The translations under genes and the position numbers were made by a program. DNA of 64,000 nucleotides, taken from CALJFL01 sp039964455. GTDB lineage: Bacteria > Pseudomonadota > Gammaproteobacteria > Pseudomonadales > Halieaceae. The notes beneath the pieces were generated by a model. It saw only the letters and a program-made list of their open reading frames with translations. It was not told the origin of the DNA and did no database searches. The DNA is taken from NCBI GenBank assembly GCA_039964455.1, contig JBDVXK010000012.1:124001-188000 (forward strand), written 5' to 3'. Shown piece by piece: positions 45,372-53,132 of this stretch (positions are counted from its first letter, which is position 1; the number at the start of each line of letters is the position of its first letter).

Positions 45372-46250
45372 ATGTTGCCTAAAACCATGCCTTACGAGAA
45401 AAAGTTTGCCCGCGTAAACGGCAAACAGATCGCCTACCTTGAAGAGGGAGTTGGTGACCCTATTGTCTTGCTACACGGCAACCCCACCTCCTCCTTCCTG
45501 TGGCGTAATGTCGTACCTGAATTGGTCGAGTCGGGCAGAGTTATCGTTCCCGACCTGATCGGTCAGGGAGATTCGGAAAAGCTGCCTGCCAGTGAAGGCT
45601 CCGGTCGCTACTCGCTGGAAGTAGCCTACGATTATGTGGATGGCCTGCTTGAAGCGATCGGCGCCAACAAGAACGTCACCCTGGTCATCCACGACTGGGG
45701 CAGCGCCATCGGTTTTCTCTGGGCCATGCGTCACCCCGCTAACGTCAGGGGCGTGGCCTATATGGAGGGTATCGTTAAGCCGGTGAACTGGGCAGACTGG
45801 CCGGAGGGTGCCGTAGGCATTTTCAAAGGGTTCCGCTCCGAAAAAGGGGAAGACCTGATCCTGAACCGCAACATGTTCATTGAAGCCGTGCTGCCCACCT
45901 CGATAATCCGTGAACTCAGCGAAGCCGAGATGGATGCCTACCGAGCACCCCACCCCGGCAGCGACGATCGACAACCTCTGCTGAACTGGCCGCGGCAAAT
46001 TCCCATTGAAGGCGAGCCCGAGGATATCGTTACCCTGGTGGATGAATACGGTGCATTCATGGCCAACAGCGATCTGCCCAAGTTGTTCATCAATGCAGAC
46101 CCGGGTTCAATTCTGGTCGGCCCACAACGCGAATTTTGCCGCAGCTGGCCGAACCAACAGGAAGTCACTGTTAAAGGCCTGCACTTTATCCAGGAAGACT
46201 CGCCGCTTGAGATCGGCCAGGCCGTCGCCAGTTGGTTGAAAGCAATCTAA
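45372..46250 (+). CDS. Haloalkane dehalogenase-family alpha/beta hydrolase
   Basis: 292 residues. Key residues of haloalkane dehalogenases (HLD-II type) are visible: halide-binding N37 in LHGNPTSSFLWRN, nucleophile D108 with W109 in VIHDWGSA, acid E132 in YMEGIVKP, and catalytic H271 in GLHFIQED. They replace a halogen on an alkane with hydroxyl. A few related hydrolases act on other substrates, so activity needs testing. In operon with TetR and DUF1330, inside the accessory island. Confidence 0.92.
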   Translation: MLPKTMPYEKKFARVNGKQIAYLEEGVGDPIVLLHGNPTSSFLWRNVVPELVESGRVIVPDLIGQGDSEKLPASEGSGRYSLEVAYDYVDGLLEAIGANKNVTLVIHDWGSAIGFLWAMRHPANVRGVAYMEGIVKPVNWADWPEGAVGIFKGFRSEKGEDLILNRNMFIEAVLPTSIIRELSEAEMDAYRAPHPGSDDRQPLLNWPRQIPIEGEPEDIVTLVDEYGAFMANSDLPKLFINADPGSILVGPQREFCRSWPNQQEVTVKGLHFIQEDSPLEIGQAVASWLKAI

Positions 46251-46278
46251 TCTTTTAACGACCGAAAGGAACCAGTCC

Positions 46279-46590
46279 ATGTCAGATGCACCCGCATATG
46301 TTATCGCCAACTTCACCATTCACGATAAGGATATATATAGGAAATACGAAAAGGGATTTTTTCCAATCCTGAAAAAACACGGCGGTACATTTCTCACCTT
46401 TGACGACAACACCAGGCACCTGGAGGGTTCCGACCCCAGACCAGGCCGAATGGTGATATTCCAGTTTCCCTCGGAAGCCGCCGCCGACGCCTGGTACAAC
46501 GACCCGGAATATCAAGCCTTGTCGGAGCACCGCCGGGCCGGCACAAGCCTGGTATCACTGACCATGGTGCATGGCTTGCCGCCCCGCTAG
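46279..46590 (+). CDS. DUF1330-family protein
   Basis: 103 residues of dimeric alpha/beta barrel fold. YVIANFTIHDKDIYRKYEKG, GGTFLTFDDN and the end PSEAAADAWYNDPEYQAL match DUF1330. Often found beside catabolic enzymes; role unclear. It ends the dehalogenase operon, just before the right GGGGACAGACC copy. Confidence 0.9.
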   Translation: MSDAPAYVIANFTIHDKDIYRKYEKGFFPILKKHGGTFLTFDDNTRHLEGSDPRPGRMVIFQFPSEAAADAWYNDPEYQALSEHRRAGTSLVSLTMVHGLPPR

Positions 46591-46602
46591 AAAACCAAAA
46601 TG

Positions 46603-46613
46603 GGGGACAGACC
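46603..46613 (+). repeat. GGGGACAGACC repeat, right copy
   Basis: Same 11-mer and orientation as 44622-44632, 13 bases after the DUF1330 stop. Together the copies bracket an almost 2-kb, three-gene cassette. Further similarity ends with a T-rich stretch on both. Confidence 0.5.
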
Positions 46614-46641
46614 ACGATTTTCTTGAACACCTTTCCCGATT

Positions 46642-47040
46642 TCAGGGTAGCGTCACCGGCCCCTGGAAGCTGCGCATACCGAAACCGAAGTGGAAGAAGG
46701 TGGTGGTTGGCGAGGGCAGCGGCACGACCCAGGGTGCTTGCAATTTAATCGTTCTCAGACAAGCGCCCTCGGGCAGTGGCAGTTCTTCGTCATGGTCCGC
46801 GTTACCGACAACTTCGACAAAGTCGCCCTCGGGCAAGCTCATAATGGTCAAGGTGCGGCCCACCTCATAACCCACCACATGGGACTTATTAACCATAATC
46901 TGCATCATGCCGCCAGAATGAACCGTGGGCTCACCGGGTATCGCCACATTGATAAACCGCCTCCCGCCGATGTCACGTTCGCGTACCGGCTCTCCTTCAC
47001 CATCGGGTGAGTACCGGAACAATGCAGCAGGTTCTGACAA
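46642..47040 (-). pseudogene. Hypothetical protein, probably truncated at its 5' end
   Basis: 132 codons from a TTG at 47040; no proper start or ribosome site precedes it, and a stop lies only 24 bases upstream, next to the IS6-type element. The product has RRFINVAIPGEPTVHSGG, NKSHVVGYEVGRTLTIMSLP and ends FQGPVTLP. The family is not recognised. It appears to be a 3' fragment left by the IS6 insertion. Confidence 0.4.
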
Positions 47041-47078
47041 GTTAACTTCTGGAATCGGTGATAATCAGCAGTCACCAG

Positions 47079-47762
47079 TCAAGCAACTGCCCTACTCCAC
47101 TCATTGAACGCACTGATCCTGAGATTCCGATAGTGTTCAGCCCCCACCAGGTGCCTACCAAGATTAAATAGATTTGAAACCGCAGCATGAGCACCCAGGA
47201 ATCGCTGAGCCTGCCTCACGGATTTGAATCGCCGCATTCCACGTTCTCTCACCCTGGTCGCCTCGTGAGACTGCTCAGCGCGATTGTTCTCATACTGATT
47301 GGTGCTGTGGATCGTTTCAGGAGCCAGCTCCCGATGTGCAACTCCGTAGCTACGTAATTTATCCGTCACGATCTTCCTGGGCTCGCCTCCATGCGATCTC
47401 AGCAGACGCTTGAAGAAGCGTTTCGCAGCAGCGCCATCTCGCTTCCGTTGTAGATACACATCAACCACCTCAACATCCTGGTCTACGGCCCGCCAAAGGT
47501 AGTGCTGCTTGCCATTGATTCTGACGAAGACTTCGTCGATGTAGAAGGTATCGCCGAAACCTCGGCGCTTTCGTTTCAATCGACGTGTATAGATAGCTCC
47601 GAATTTCATACACCAGAGATGGATTGCTTATCTGGAGACGATAATTCCTCGTTCTGCGAGTAGATCTTCAATATCCCGGTGGCTGAGATTGAAGCGATAG
47701 TAGAGCCAGACTGCGTAGGAAATGATATCTGGCGGGAATCTGTAGCGTTTGTAGATATTCAT
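47079..47762 (-). pseudogene. IS6-family transposase interrupted by a stop codon
   Basis: Full frame 227 residues from ATG 47760-47762, starting MNIYKRYRFPPDIISYAVW and ending FNEWSRAVA, the pattern of IS6 (DDE) transposases; DTFYIDEVFVRINGKQHYLW and VTDKLRSYG carry two of the acidic positions. In-frame TAA at 47628-47630 (plus strand TTA) splits it after IIVSR, where the family has a Gln or other codon. The longer remaining frame has 176 codons. Terminal repeats were not identified. Confidence 0.85.
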
Positions 47763-47781
47763 CGGCCGATTCTACCAGTGA

Positions 47782-48231
47782 AGGCGAGTTTATTTGGCAG
47801 TACCTTCCGCAGGCCTGAATGTTCTTTACGACCAAATTGCTGAAGGCCAATTGACAGTCAACGAAGTACTGACACAGTCATTAGACAATAAAAATCGCGA
47901 GATTCGGTTTCTAACGGACCAGATTGAAGAGCTTGAGCTGCAACTCTCTCCCGCATTGAAGCGCTATGGTAGAGCGCATACTCGTGCATTTTGTGAAGCT
48001 TTCCAGGAGACTCTAGCCGCAGGAAACAAAGAGGCCACCAAAGCTTATCTGAGCTCTGTGATATCGGAAATATCGGTTTCCAAAAGGGAGGTAAAAATTG
48101 TGGGCAAGAAACTACAACTCGCCGCGGCAATATCTGAGTGGACTCAGAGCATGCAGTTACCTGCAGTGCCCATTGTCGTAACGAAATGGCGCGCCCGGCA
48201 CGATTCGAACGTGCGACCGCCTGGTTCGTAG
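47782..48231 (+). pseudogene. Serine recombinase C-terminal fragment
   Basis: The frame opens directly after a stop at 47779-47781 next to the IS6-type gene, so the N-terminal catalytic part is missing. EIRFLTDQIEELELQL is a coiled-coil-like zinc-less linker and ETLAAGNKEATKAYLSSVISEI resembles the C-terminal domain of large serine recombinases. The last residues, RARHDSNVRPPGS, are the antisense of the tRNA-Arg gene rather than protein. A remnant of an element that integrated beside the tRNA. Confidence 0.65.
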
Positions 48232-48263
48232 CCAGGTACTCTATCCAGCTGAGCTACGGGCGC
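48187..48263 (-). tRNA. tRNA-Arg(ACG)
   Basis: 77 bases with encoded CCA. All four arms pair: acceptor GCGCCCG/CGGGCGC, anticodon stem CCTGG/CCAGG around CTACGAA (anticodon ACG, which is deaminated to ICG), T stem GCACG/CGTGC with loop TTCGAAT. Discriminator G. Its 3' end faces the recombinase fragment, an arrangement typical of an integration site. Confidence 0.97.
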
Positions 48264-48275
48264 GAGAGGGGCGGT

Positions 48276-48304
48276 ACTATAGGGAGGAACCTCTTAGTAG
48301 TCAA
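48276..48304 (-). promoter_or_regulatory. Promoter of tRNA-Arg
   Basis: On the minus strand TTGACT (48299-48304), 17-base spacer, TATAGT (48276-48281), 12 bases before the tRNA 5' end. The GC-rich bases after the -10 (CCGCCCC) form a discriminator typical of stable RNA promoters. Confidence 0.8.
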
Positions 48305-48407
48305 GGGCTTATAGGCGGTGATCAACCAGCCAATTGGGCAGTTAATTGGCCAATAATTAGACGGCCTGAAAGGCCAGATATCCCTTAGGCGCGGGCGCCT
48401 CTGCTTG

Positions 48408-48824
48408 CTAGCGCAAAAAGCCCTCTTCAGAGTTGATATACAGCCTTAGCGGCATATCCGAGTTCTCATCCAGCCGGATAAGAAGCCCATAATAGTCGTT
48501 GTCGTAGTCATCCACCCACTCGTACTGAAACTCGGGGATGAAGTCGAAATCGATTTTCTCCGGCGCCTGCCCTACAACAACCACCTCTTCCATATCCGAC
48601 CGATTTTCTACCGCAACCTTGGGGATCGCAATCACTAACTGCTTGCTCCCGTCTTCTGCGGTTTTTACTTCCCTTACCTCAGCGCCGGTTGCTTCACTTT
48701 TGCCACCTTTGACCAGGTCTATCCAGTTGGCACCCGCCAGTTCTGAGTCCTGAGCCTGCACAGACATTGCAGCCAGCACCATAGCAAGCAGCAAACTCAT
48801 CGTTTTTCCAAGCTGTGTTTTCAT
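48408..48824 (-). CDS. Small exported protein with TonB-box-like segment
   Basis: 138 residues with a signal peptide ending SVQAQDSE. The middle contains MEEVVVVGQAPE, which looks like the TonB box of outer-membrane receptors, followed by an acidic stretch (EWVDDYDNDYYG). No family recognised. The TonB-box match is short and may be chance. Its 3' end faces tRNA-Arg. Confidence 0.7.
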   Translation of the reverse strand: MKTQLGKTMSLLLAMVLAAMSVQAQDSELAGANWIDLVKGGKSEATGAEVREVKTAEDGSKQLVIAIPKVAVENRSDMEEVVVVGQAPEKIDFDFIPEFQYEWVDDYDNDYYGLLIRLDENSDMPLRLYINSEEGFLR

Positions 48825-48950
48825 TGTCGATGCTCTCTCTGTTTGCCGGGTCGGGAATGACCTGATAATAGCCTACTTTGGCGTATTTTTCTGCCAGTGA
48901 CGGTAGCTGATGATCTGGATTTAAGGCCGGAATGGGGCCCGGTTACTCCA

Positions 48951-49544
48951 CTACTCCACCGCCGACAAGGCCTCAGGTAGTAGTTGCGGCATGTCAGCTG
49001 CAGCCTCTTGTAGCCAAGACCGCCCGCTGTGACCCAATTGCCCGCCGCTTCGTATCGAGCTTTGCAGTGAAGTGGCCAAGCCGGTTGCCAACAGGCGGCG
49101 ATAAAAAGGCAGCTGGCGCACATAGAACGGCAAAGTATCCTCCAGCGGCTCATTACTGGCGAGTTGCTCGCCAAACATGGCGGTAAACTGCTTTATCTCG
49201 TCCTGCAACTCCTCACTCATGGCCAGGCCTGTTTCGGCAACAAGGTGCCATGTCATATCAAACCCCAGCAGGCATTCACCAAGACACTCTCCGGGCTGTC
49301 TGTGGCCCCATTCCCTGGGGCTTATCAGAGACAGCTGCCACTGCCCATGCTGCCAGTAAAGGTAATAGGGGTTGCCCGGCACAGGTTTGAAACTGAATTC
49401 CGCGGACAATACCAGCAGCGATACAAGGTAATCAGCCAGCAGGCGCGGCGCTGACTTCGGCGCAACCTCTTCCGGTTGCACAGATTTCCAGGCATCCAGA
49501 ACTGGTACCAGGCCCTTGCCCTGTGGATTGGGATTCGTCTTCAT
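48951..49544 (-). CDS. DUF2452-family protein
   Basis: 197 residues. The central block PGNPYYLYWQHGQ, then LSLISPREWG and LLGFDMTWHL matches the DUF2452 family, which has bacterial and eukaryotic members (human C1orf50 has a closely similar PGNxYYLY...ISPKEWG...DLSW). Function unknown. The N-terminal NPNPQGKGLVPVLD is also conserved in bacterial members as I recall. It is on the minus strand; the 3' neighbour is the exported protein. Confidence 0.85.
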   Translation of the reverse strand: MKTNPNPQGKGLVPVLDAWKSVQPEEVAPKSAPRLLADYLVSLLVLSAEFSFKPVPGNPYYLYWQHGQWQLSLISPREWGHRQPGECLGECLLGFDMTWHLVAETGLAMSEELQDEIKQFTAMFGEQLASNEPLEDTLPFYVRQLPFYRRLLATGLATSLQSSIRSGGQLGHSGRSWLQEAAADMPQLLPEALSAVE

Positions 49545-49598
49545 AACTTCGCTTTTGCACTAATCACAGGGTTACTACGCAAACTGTGACCAAAGCGA

Positions 49599-50051
49599 TT
49601 ATTCGGAGCTAGCGAGTTCCGGCTGATTGCGAACTATTGACGCCCGGAATTCGGGAGGTATGGGTGTAGATTGGCGGGTCTCTTTGTCGACATACACCTG
49701 GGTAAAGCTCCCGCGGGCGAGCAGCGTATCTGTTGCATCGTTGTACAACTCGAAACCGGCATCGGCGCTGCTGTTACCAAGGCGCGTGTAGCCTACACAG
49801 ACACGCACATCGTCAAAGGCTTTTACCTCGTCGATATAATCGCAATTGAGATTGACGGTGAAAATAAAACAGGGAGCCTGCTGGGGATTCATGCCGCGGT
49901 AGCCCAACTCCTCCATGTAAAAGCCCAGCACTTCGTCGGCGAATACCAGGTAATTAGCGAAATAAAGGTGCCCCTGGGCGTCGGTATCGCTGAAGCGCAC
50001 CTTCATAACATCACTGAAGGGAAAGCTGGACGCGGTATTGGCGCTGGTCAT
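49599..50051 (-). CDS. 4HBT/YbgC-type acyl-CoA thioesterase
   Basis: 150 residues from ATG 50051 with AAGGAA 8 bases upstream; a longer frame to 50078 overlaps the neighbour. VRFSDTDAQGHLYFANYLVFADE contains the active Asp of YbgC-like hotdog thioesterases. TLLARGSFTQVYVDKETR is the other signature. Its start is 11 bases after the nucleotidyltransferase stop, so they probably form an operon. Confidence 0.9.
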   Translation of the reverse strand: MTSANTASSFPFSDVMKVRFSDTDAQGHLYFANYLVFADEVLGFYMEELGYRGMNPQQAPCFIFTVNLNCDYIDEVKAFDDVRVCVGYTRLGNSSADAGFELYNDATDTLLARGSFTQVYVDKETRQSTPIPPEFRASIVRNQPELASSE

Positions 50052-50062
50052 ACAGAGGTTCC

Positions 50063-51001
50063 TTAGTCGGGCTGACAAAATTCCAGAAAACGCTGCGTGA
50101 TAGTCTCATAATCGGCAGCATTATCAACGTCGATTACACAACCGCCAATGGTTGTCTCAACAATATCTGCGCGGGTGCCAAGCAATATACCCGTCAGGTG
50201 TATGACCTTATCCCGGGTGACTTTGCTGCGTGCCCAGGCCAGCGGCCGGGACCAACCCAAGGCTTTGAACAGCATCGCCAACTGATAGTAATAGTAGGTG
50301 GATACAGCCTTTCCGCCGAAGCCTGGAATCCTGAACATCTCCCAGATCACCAGCGCAACGTTGAACAATTTCTTTTGATAACGCAGCTCGTAAGCCCGCT
50401 CTATATAGCCACGGTGAGCCACTTTAAACGGCCTGATGAGGTGGAGGTTGTTGAGCCTGAGACTACTACAGTCGAGGTTCAGGTAGCTCATCTCTATTCC
50501 TGGCTTATCCTCCGTGGGCAAAAAACGACGCATATTGGGTTCAGCGGTAGCGCCGATACAGTAGTCAAACCGCTCCTGATTGCAGCCATCGAGGAATTCG
50601 TCAATCTCAGCGGCAGAAACCAGCGGAATGTCACTGGGTAAAACCAGCACCACCTTGTTCGCCACCGCTGCATCTTCGTCTTCCATGCCCGGTTTATAGC
50701 CCGGCATGCTATGCACCAGGGCTGACCAAAAGTTTTCATAGGCCGTGTTGCGCTGCTCAAGAACATGTACCGGCGTATGGCAATCCAGCAACAGCTTCTC
50801 GTTTAACAGCAGGCCCTGTATCTCTTTCGCCGGGCCCACAATAAAAATACGCGCGACCCGCTGCACATCATCTAGCGCGCTGAGTACATGCAGCAATAAA
50901 GGGATCCCGTCGACTTCCAGCAACAGCTTATTCTGACCAGAAAAGTTATTACTGGCAGCACGATCACCGGCGAGGATTATGGCGTCTATTGACTCGTCCA
51001 T
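50063..51001 (-). CDS. MobA-like NTP transferase-domain protein
   Basis: 312 residues. The N-terminal DAIILAGDRAASNNFSGQNKLLLEVDG is the nucleotide-binding start (AGG-type loop, here AGD, plus a conserved Lys), and VLVLPSDIPLVS has the metal Asp. Family members transfer NMP to a phosphorylated substrate. The C-terminal 130 residues are of unknown type. It precedes the thioesterase gene. Substrate unknown; a missing classical GGxGxR loop makes molybdopterin nucleotide synthesis unlikely. Confidence 0.8.
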   Translation of the reverse strand: MDESIDAIILAGDRAASNNFSGQNKLLLEVDGIPLLLHVLSALDDVQRVARIFIVGPAKEIQGLLLNEKLLLDCHTPVHVLEQRNTAYENFWSALVHSMPGYKPGMEDEDAAVANKVVLVLPSDIPLVSAAEIDEFLDGCNQERFDYCIGATAEPNMRRFLPTEDKPGIEMSYLNLDCSSLRLNNLHLIRPFKVAHRGYIERAYELRYQKKLFNVALVIWEMFRIPGFGGKAVSTYYYYQLAMLFKALGWSRPLAWARSKVTRDKVIHLTGILLGTRADIVETTIGGCVIDVDNAADYETITQRFLEFCQPD

Positions 51002-51174
51002 CAGGTACAGCCCTCTGACTGGTCAAAAACAGGGTAACGCATGTACTGCGGCGACTACACCCCCGCCAGTTTTACCCCCGATCAAGGTTTCGGAGTATAC
51101 TTTTACGCTCCGGATATGGCCGTTCAGCTGCTCGAACCTGACGCCCACTCACTAACCAAGAGATCACTGCACGC

Positions 51175-52044
51175 ATGAACTTCGAAACCCTCCTGTACGC
51201 CGTCAAAGACCACATTCTCACCATCACCTTGAATCGGCCAGACCACATGAATGCCTTCACCACCGGCATGGCCGAGGAGCTGATTCGCGCATTTGATGCG
51301 GCGGATGCCGACGATGACGTGAGAGTTATCGTTGTCACCGGTGCTGGCAGAGCTTTCTGTGCAGGTGCCGATCTCAGCAATGGTGGCGCTACCTTTGATT
51401 ACGATAAGCTGGAGGAAGGTGAAGTGACCAAACCGGCAGATGACCAACGCGACACCGGTGGACGCGTCGCACTGCGGATTTTCCAAAGTGTCAAACCAGT
51501 GATTGGCGCGATTAATGGTGCTGCGGTAGGTGTCGGTATCACCATGACCCTACCAATGGATATTCGCCTGGCTTCAGACAAGGCAAAGTTTGGTTTTGTT
51601 TTCGGCAGGCGCGGGATTGTTCCCGAAGCAGCTTCCAGCTGGTTTCTGCCACGTGTTGTTGGCATCAGCCAGGCTATGGAGTGGTGCGCACGCGGCAATG
51701 TGTTTGGTGCGCAAGAGGCACTGGACGGTAGACTGGTGAAGGCCCTATACCCTGTGGAGGACTTACTCGACAAGGCCTACGAAATTGCTAGCGATATTGC
51801 GGAGAACACCGCCCCCGTATCGGTCGCCCTCACCCGGCAGATGCTATGGCGCATGCTGGGGGCAGACCACCCTATGGAAGCGCACAAGATAGATTCCAGG
51901 GCCGTGGCAGCCCGAGGGCAGCAATCTGACTCCAAGGAAGGCATTGACTCGTTCTTCGAGAAGCGACCAGCCAACTTCACAGATAAACCCAGCAGCGATA
52001 TGCCCGACTTCTACCCATGGTGGGACGAACCCGAGTTTTCCTGA
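51175..52044 (+). CDS. Enoyl-CoA hydratase/crotonase-family protein
   Basis: 289 residues. ITLNRPDHMNAFTTGMAEEL and the oxyanion segment RAFCAGADLSNGG, then GAINGAAVGVGITMTLPMDIR, all typical of crotonases; the extended FVFGRRGIVPEAASSWFL block resembles long enoyl-CoA hydratases with two catalytic Glu positions. It has no obvious operon partner; the 52123 gene starts 78 bases downstream. Confidence 0.93.
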   Translation: MNFETLLYAVKDHILTITLNRPDHMNAFTTGMAEELIRAFDAADADDDVRVIVVTGAGRAFCAGADLSNGGATFDYDKLEEGEVTKPADDQRDTGGRVALRIFQSVKPVIGAINGAAVGVGITMTLPMDIRLASDKAKFGFVFGRRGIVPEAASSWFLPRVVGISQAMEWCARGNVFGAQEALDGRLVKALYPVEDLLDKAYEIASDIAENTAPVSVALTRQMLWRMLGADHPMEAHKIDSRAVAARGQQSDSKEGIDSFFEKRPANFTDKPSSDMPDFYPWWDEPEFS

Positions 52045-52122
52045 GGTTTTTACTGAAAGCGCTTGGCTTGCTAACGCTGCACACTACAATTTAAACGACA
52101 CAGATTAAGGGAGTGACAGCTA

Positions 52123-52395
52123 ATGATCGGGAAGCTATTTACAGTCGCCGTGCTTATTGCAGCGGCCTACTGGTATTACACCGGCCCTTACCAGGAACGG
52201 GTGAACCCCAGCTACGAAACCAAGCTGAAAAAGTATCAGGAACAAATGAAAGAATGCATCCGGGGGCTAAATTTCAAAGCCGGCGCTACTGGTGAAGGCA
52301 CTGGTGATCCCGAGGAAGAGTGCGCCAGCAAGTACAACCTGTATCTCAAGGATGGCCAGTGGCACAGCTACGAGGATACCCGTCAGGCGGGATAG
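52123..52395 (+). CDS. Small single-TM hypothetical protein
   Basis: 90 residues: MIGKLFTVAVLIAAAYWYYTG is a signal anchor, followed by a charged segment with two Cys, in MKECIRG and EEECASKYN. Ribosome site AGGGAGTGACAGCTA upstream. It would face the periplasm. Family not recognised. Convergent with the GDSL lipoprotein, whose stop is only 6 bases away. Confidence 0.7.
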   Translation: MIGKLFTVAVLIAAAYWYYTGPYQERVNPSYETKLKKYQEQMKECIRGLNFKAGATGEGTGDPEEECASKYNLYLKDGQWHSYEDTRQAG

Positions 52396-52401
52396 CCTGC
52401 A

Positions 52402-53049
52402 CTAAAGCAGCAAACCCCACTGCCGGAATAGCGCAACCAGCTCCGTGGCCATTTGCTCATAGCCCACGGCGTTCGGATGTATAGGGTCAGCACGAAGCGC
52501 TTCCTCACTGAGCACGTCAGAGAACACATCGGCAGCCAATAACACGCCCTCCTCTTCCGCCAGCGCCTCATAGATGGGTGAATCGCTAAGCGCACCAGCC
52601 GTGGCGCGCAGTAGCGAGAACTGCGGTACGCCAACCAACACAGTAATCGCACCCGACTCGCGTGACTGCCTGACAATATCTCGCAGAGACTCCCGAACAG
52701 AGTCGGTTGAGTACTTGCGTAAGAAATCATTACCCCCCAACTCGATAATCACCAGGCCAGGCCGATGCTGATCTAACAGGGCTGCCAGACGACTGCGAGC
52801 TTCACGAGCGGTGTCGCCGGGAATACCCGCATTAACCACGCTCCAGCCTGTAGCCTCTGCCAACCGAGTGGGGTAGTCCTCACCTTTGGCGGCGCCGGTT
52901 CCATAGGTGACACTGTCGCCGAAGGCGAGAACGGTCGTATTCTCAGGCAAAGGCTCGAGGGCGACCCTCTCATCACAGCCAGCAAGCAGCACAATCAGGA
53001 AAAACCATAAAAACCAGCTGCGCTTATTGGCTTGCCTGTTCTCGACCAC
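52402..53049 (-). CDS. GDSL-type arylesterase/lysophospholipase lipoprotein
   Basis: 215 residues. Lipobox IVLLAGCDERV places lipidation at C25. The four SGNH blocks are visible: FGDSVTYG (S46), Gly in the NAGIPGDTA segment, ELGGNDFLR with Asn, and DPIHPNAVGY with the catalytic Asp and His. These hydrolyse acyl esters in the periplasm. Similar to TesA/EstA-type enzymes. Confidence 0.92.
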   Translation of the reverse strand: MVENRQANKRSWFLWFFLIVLLAGCDERVALEPLPENTTVLAFGDSVTYGTGAAKGEDYPTRLAEATGWSVVNAGIPGDTAREARSRLAALLDQHRPGLVIIELGGNDFLRKYSTDSVRESLRDIVRQSRESGAITVLVGVPQFSLLRATAGALSDSPIYEALAEEEGVLLAADVFSDVLSEEALRADPIHPNAVGYEQMATELVALFRQWGLLL

Positions 53050-53132
53050 GCGATTAACCTCTGCTTGAACTTATTGGAAGCTCGGCAATATCGCCTTAAT
53101 TCGTTACGGGTTCAAGCGCCAGAGGCATATCG

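Noticed and set aside
47782..48231. The C-terminal RARHDSNVRPPGS as a conserved protein tail
   Set aside because: It is read across the antisense of tRNA-Arg(ACG) (48187-48263), a common artefact of tRNA genes.
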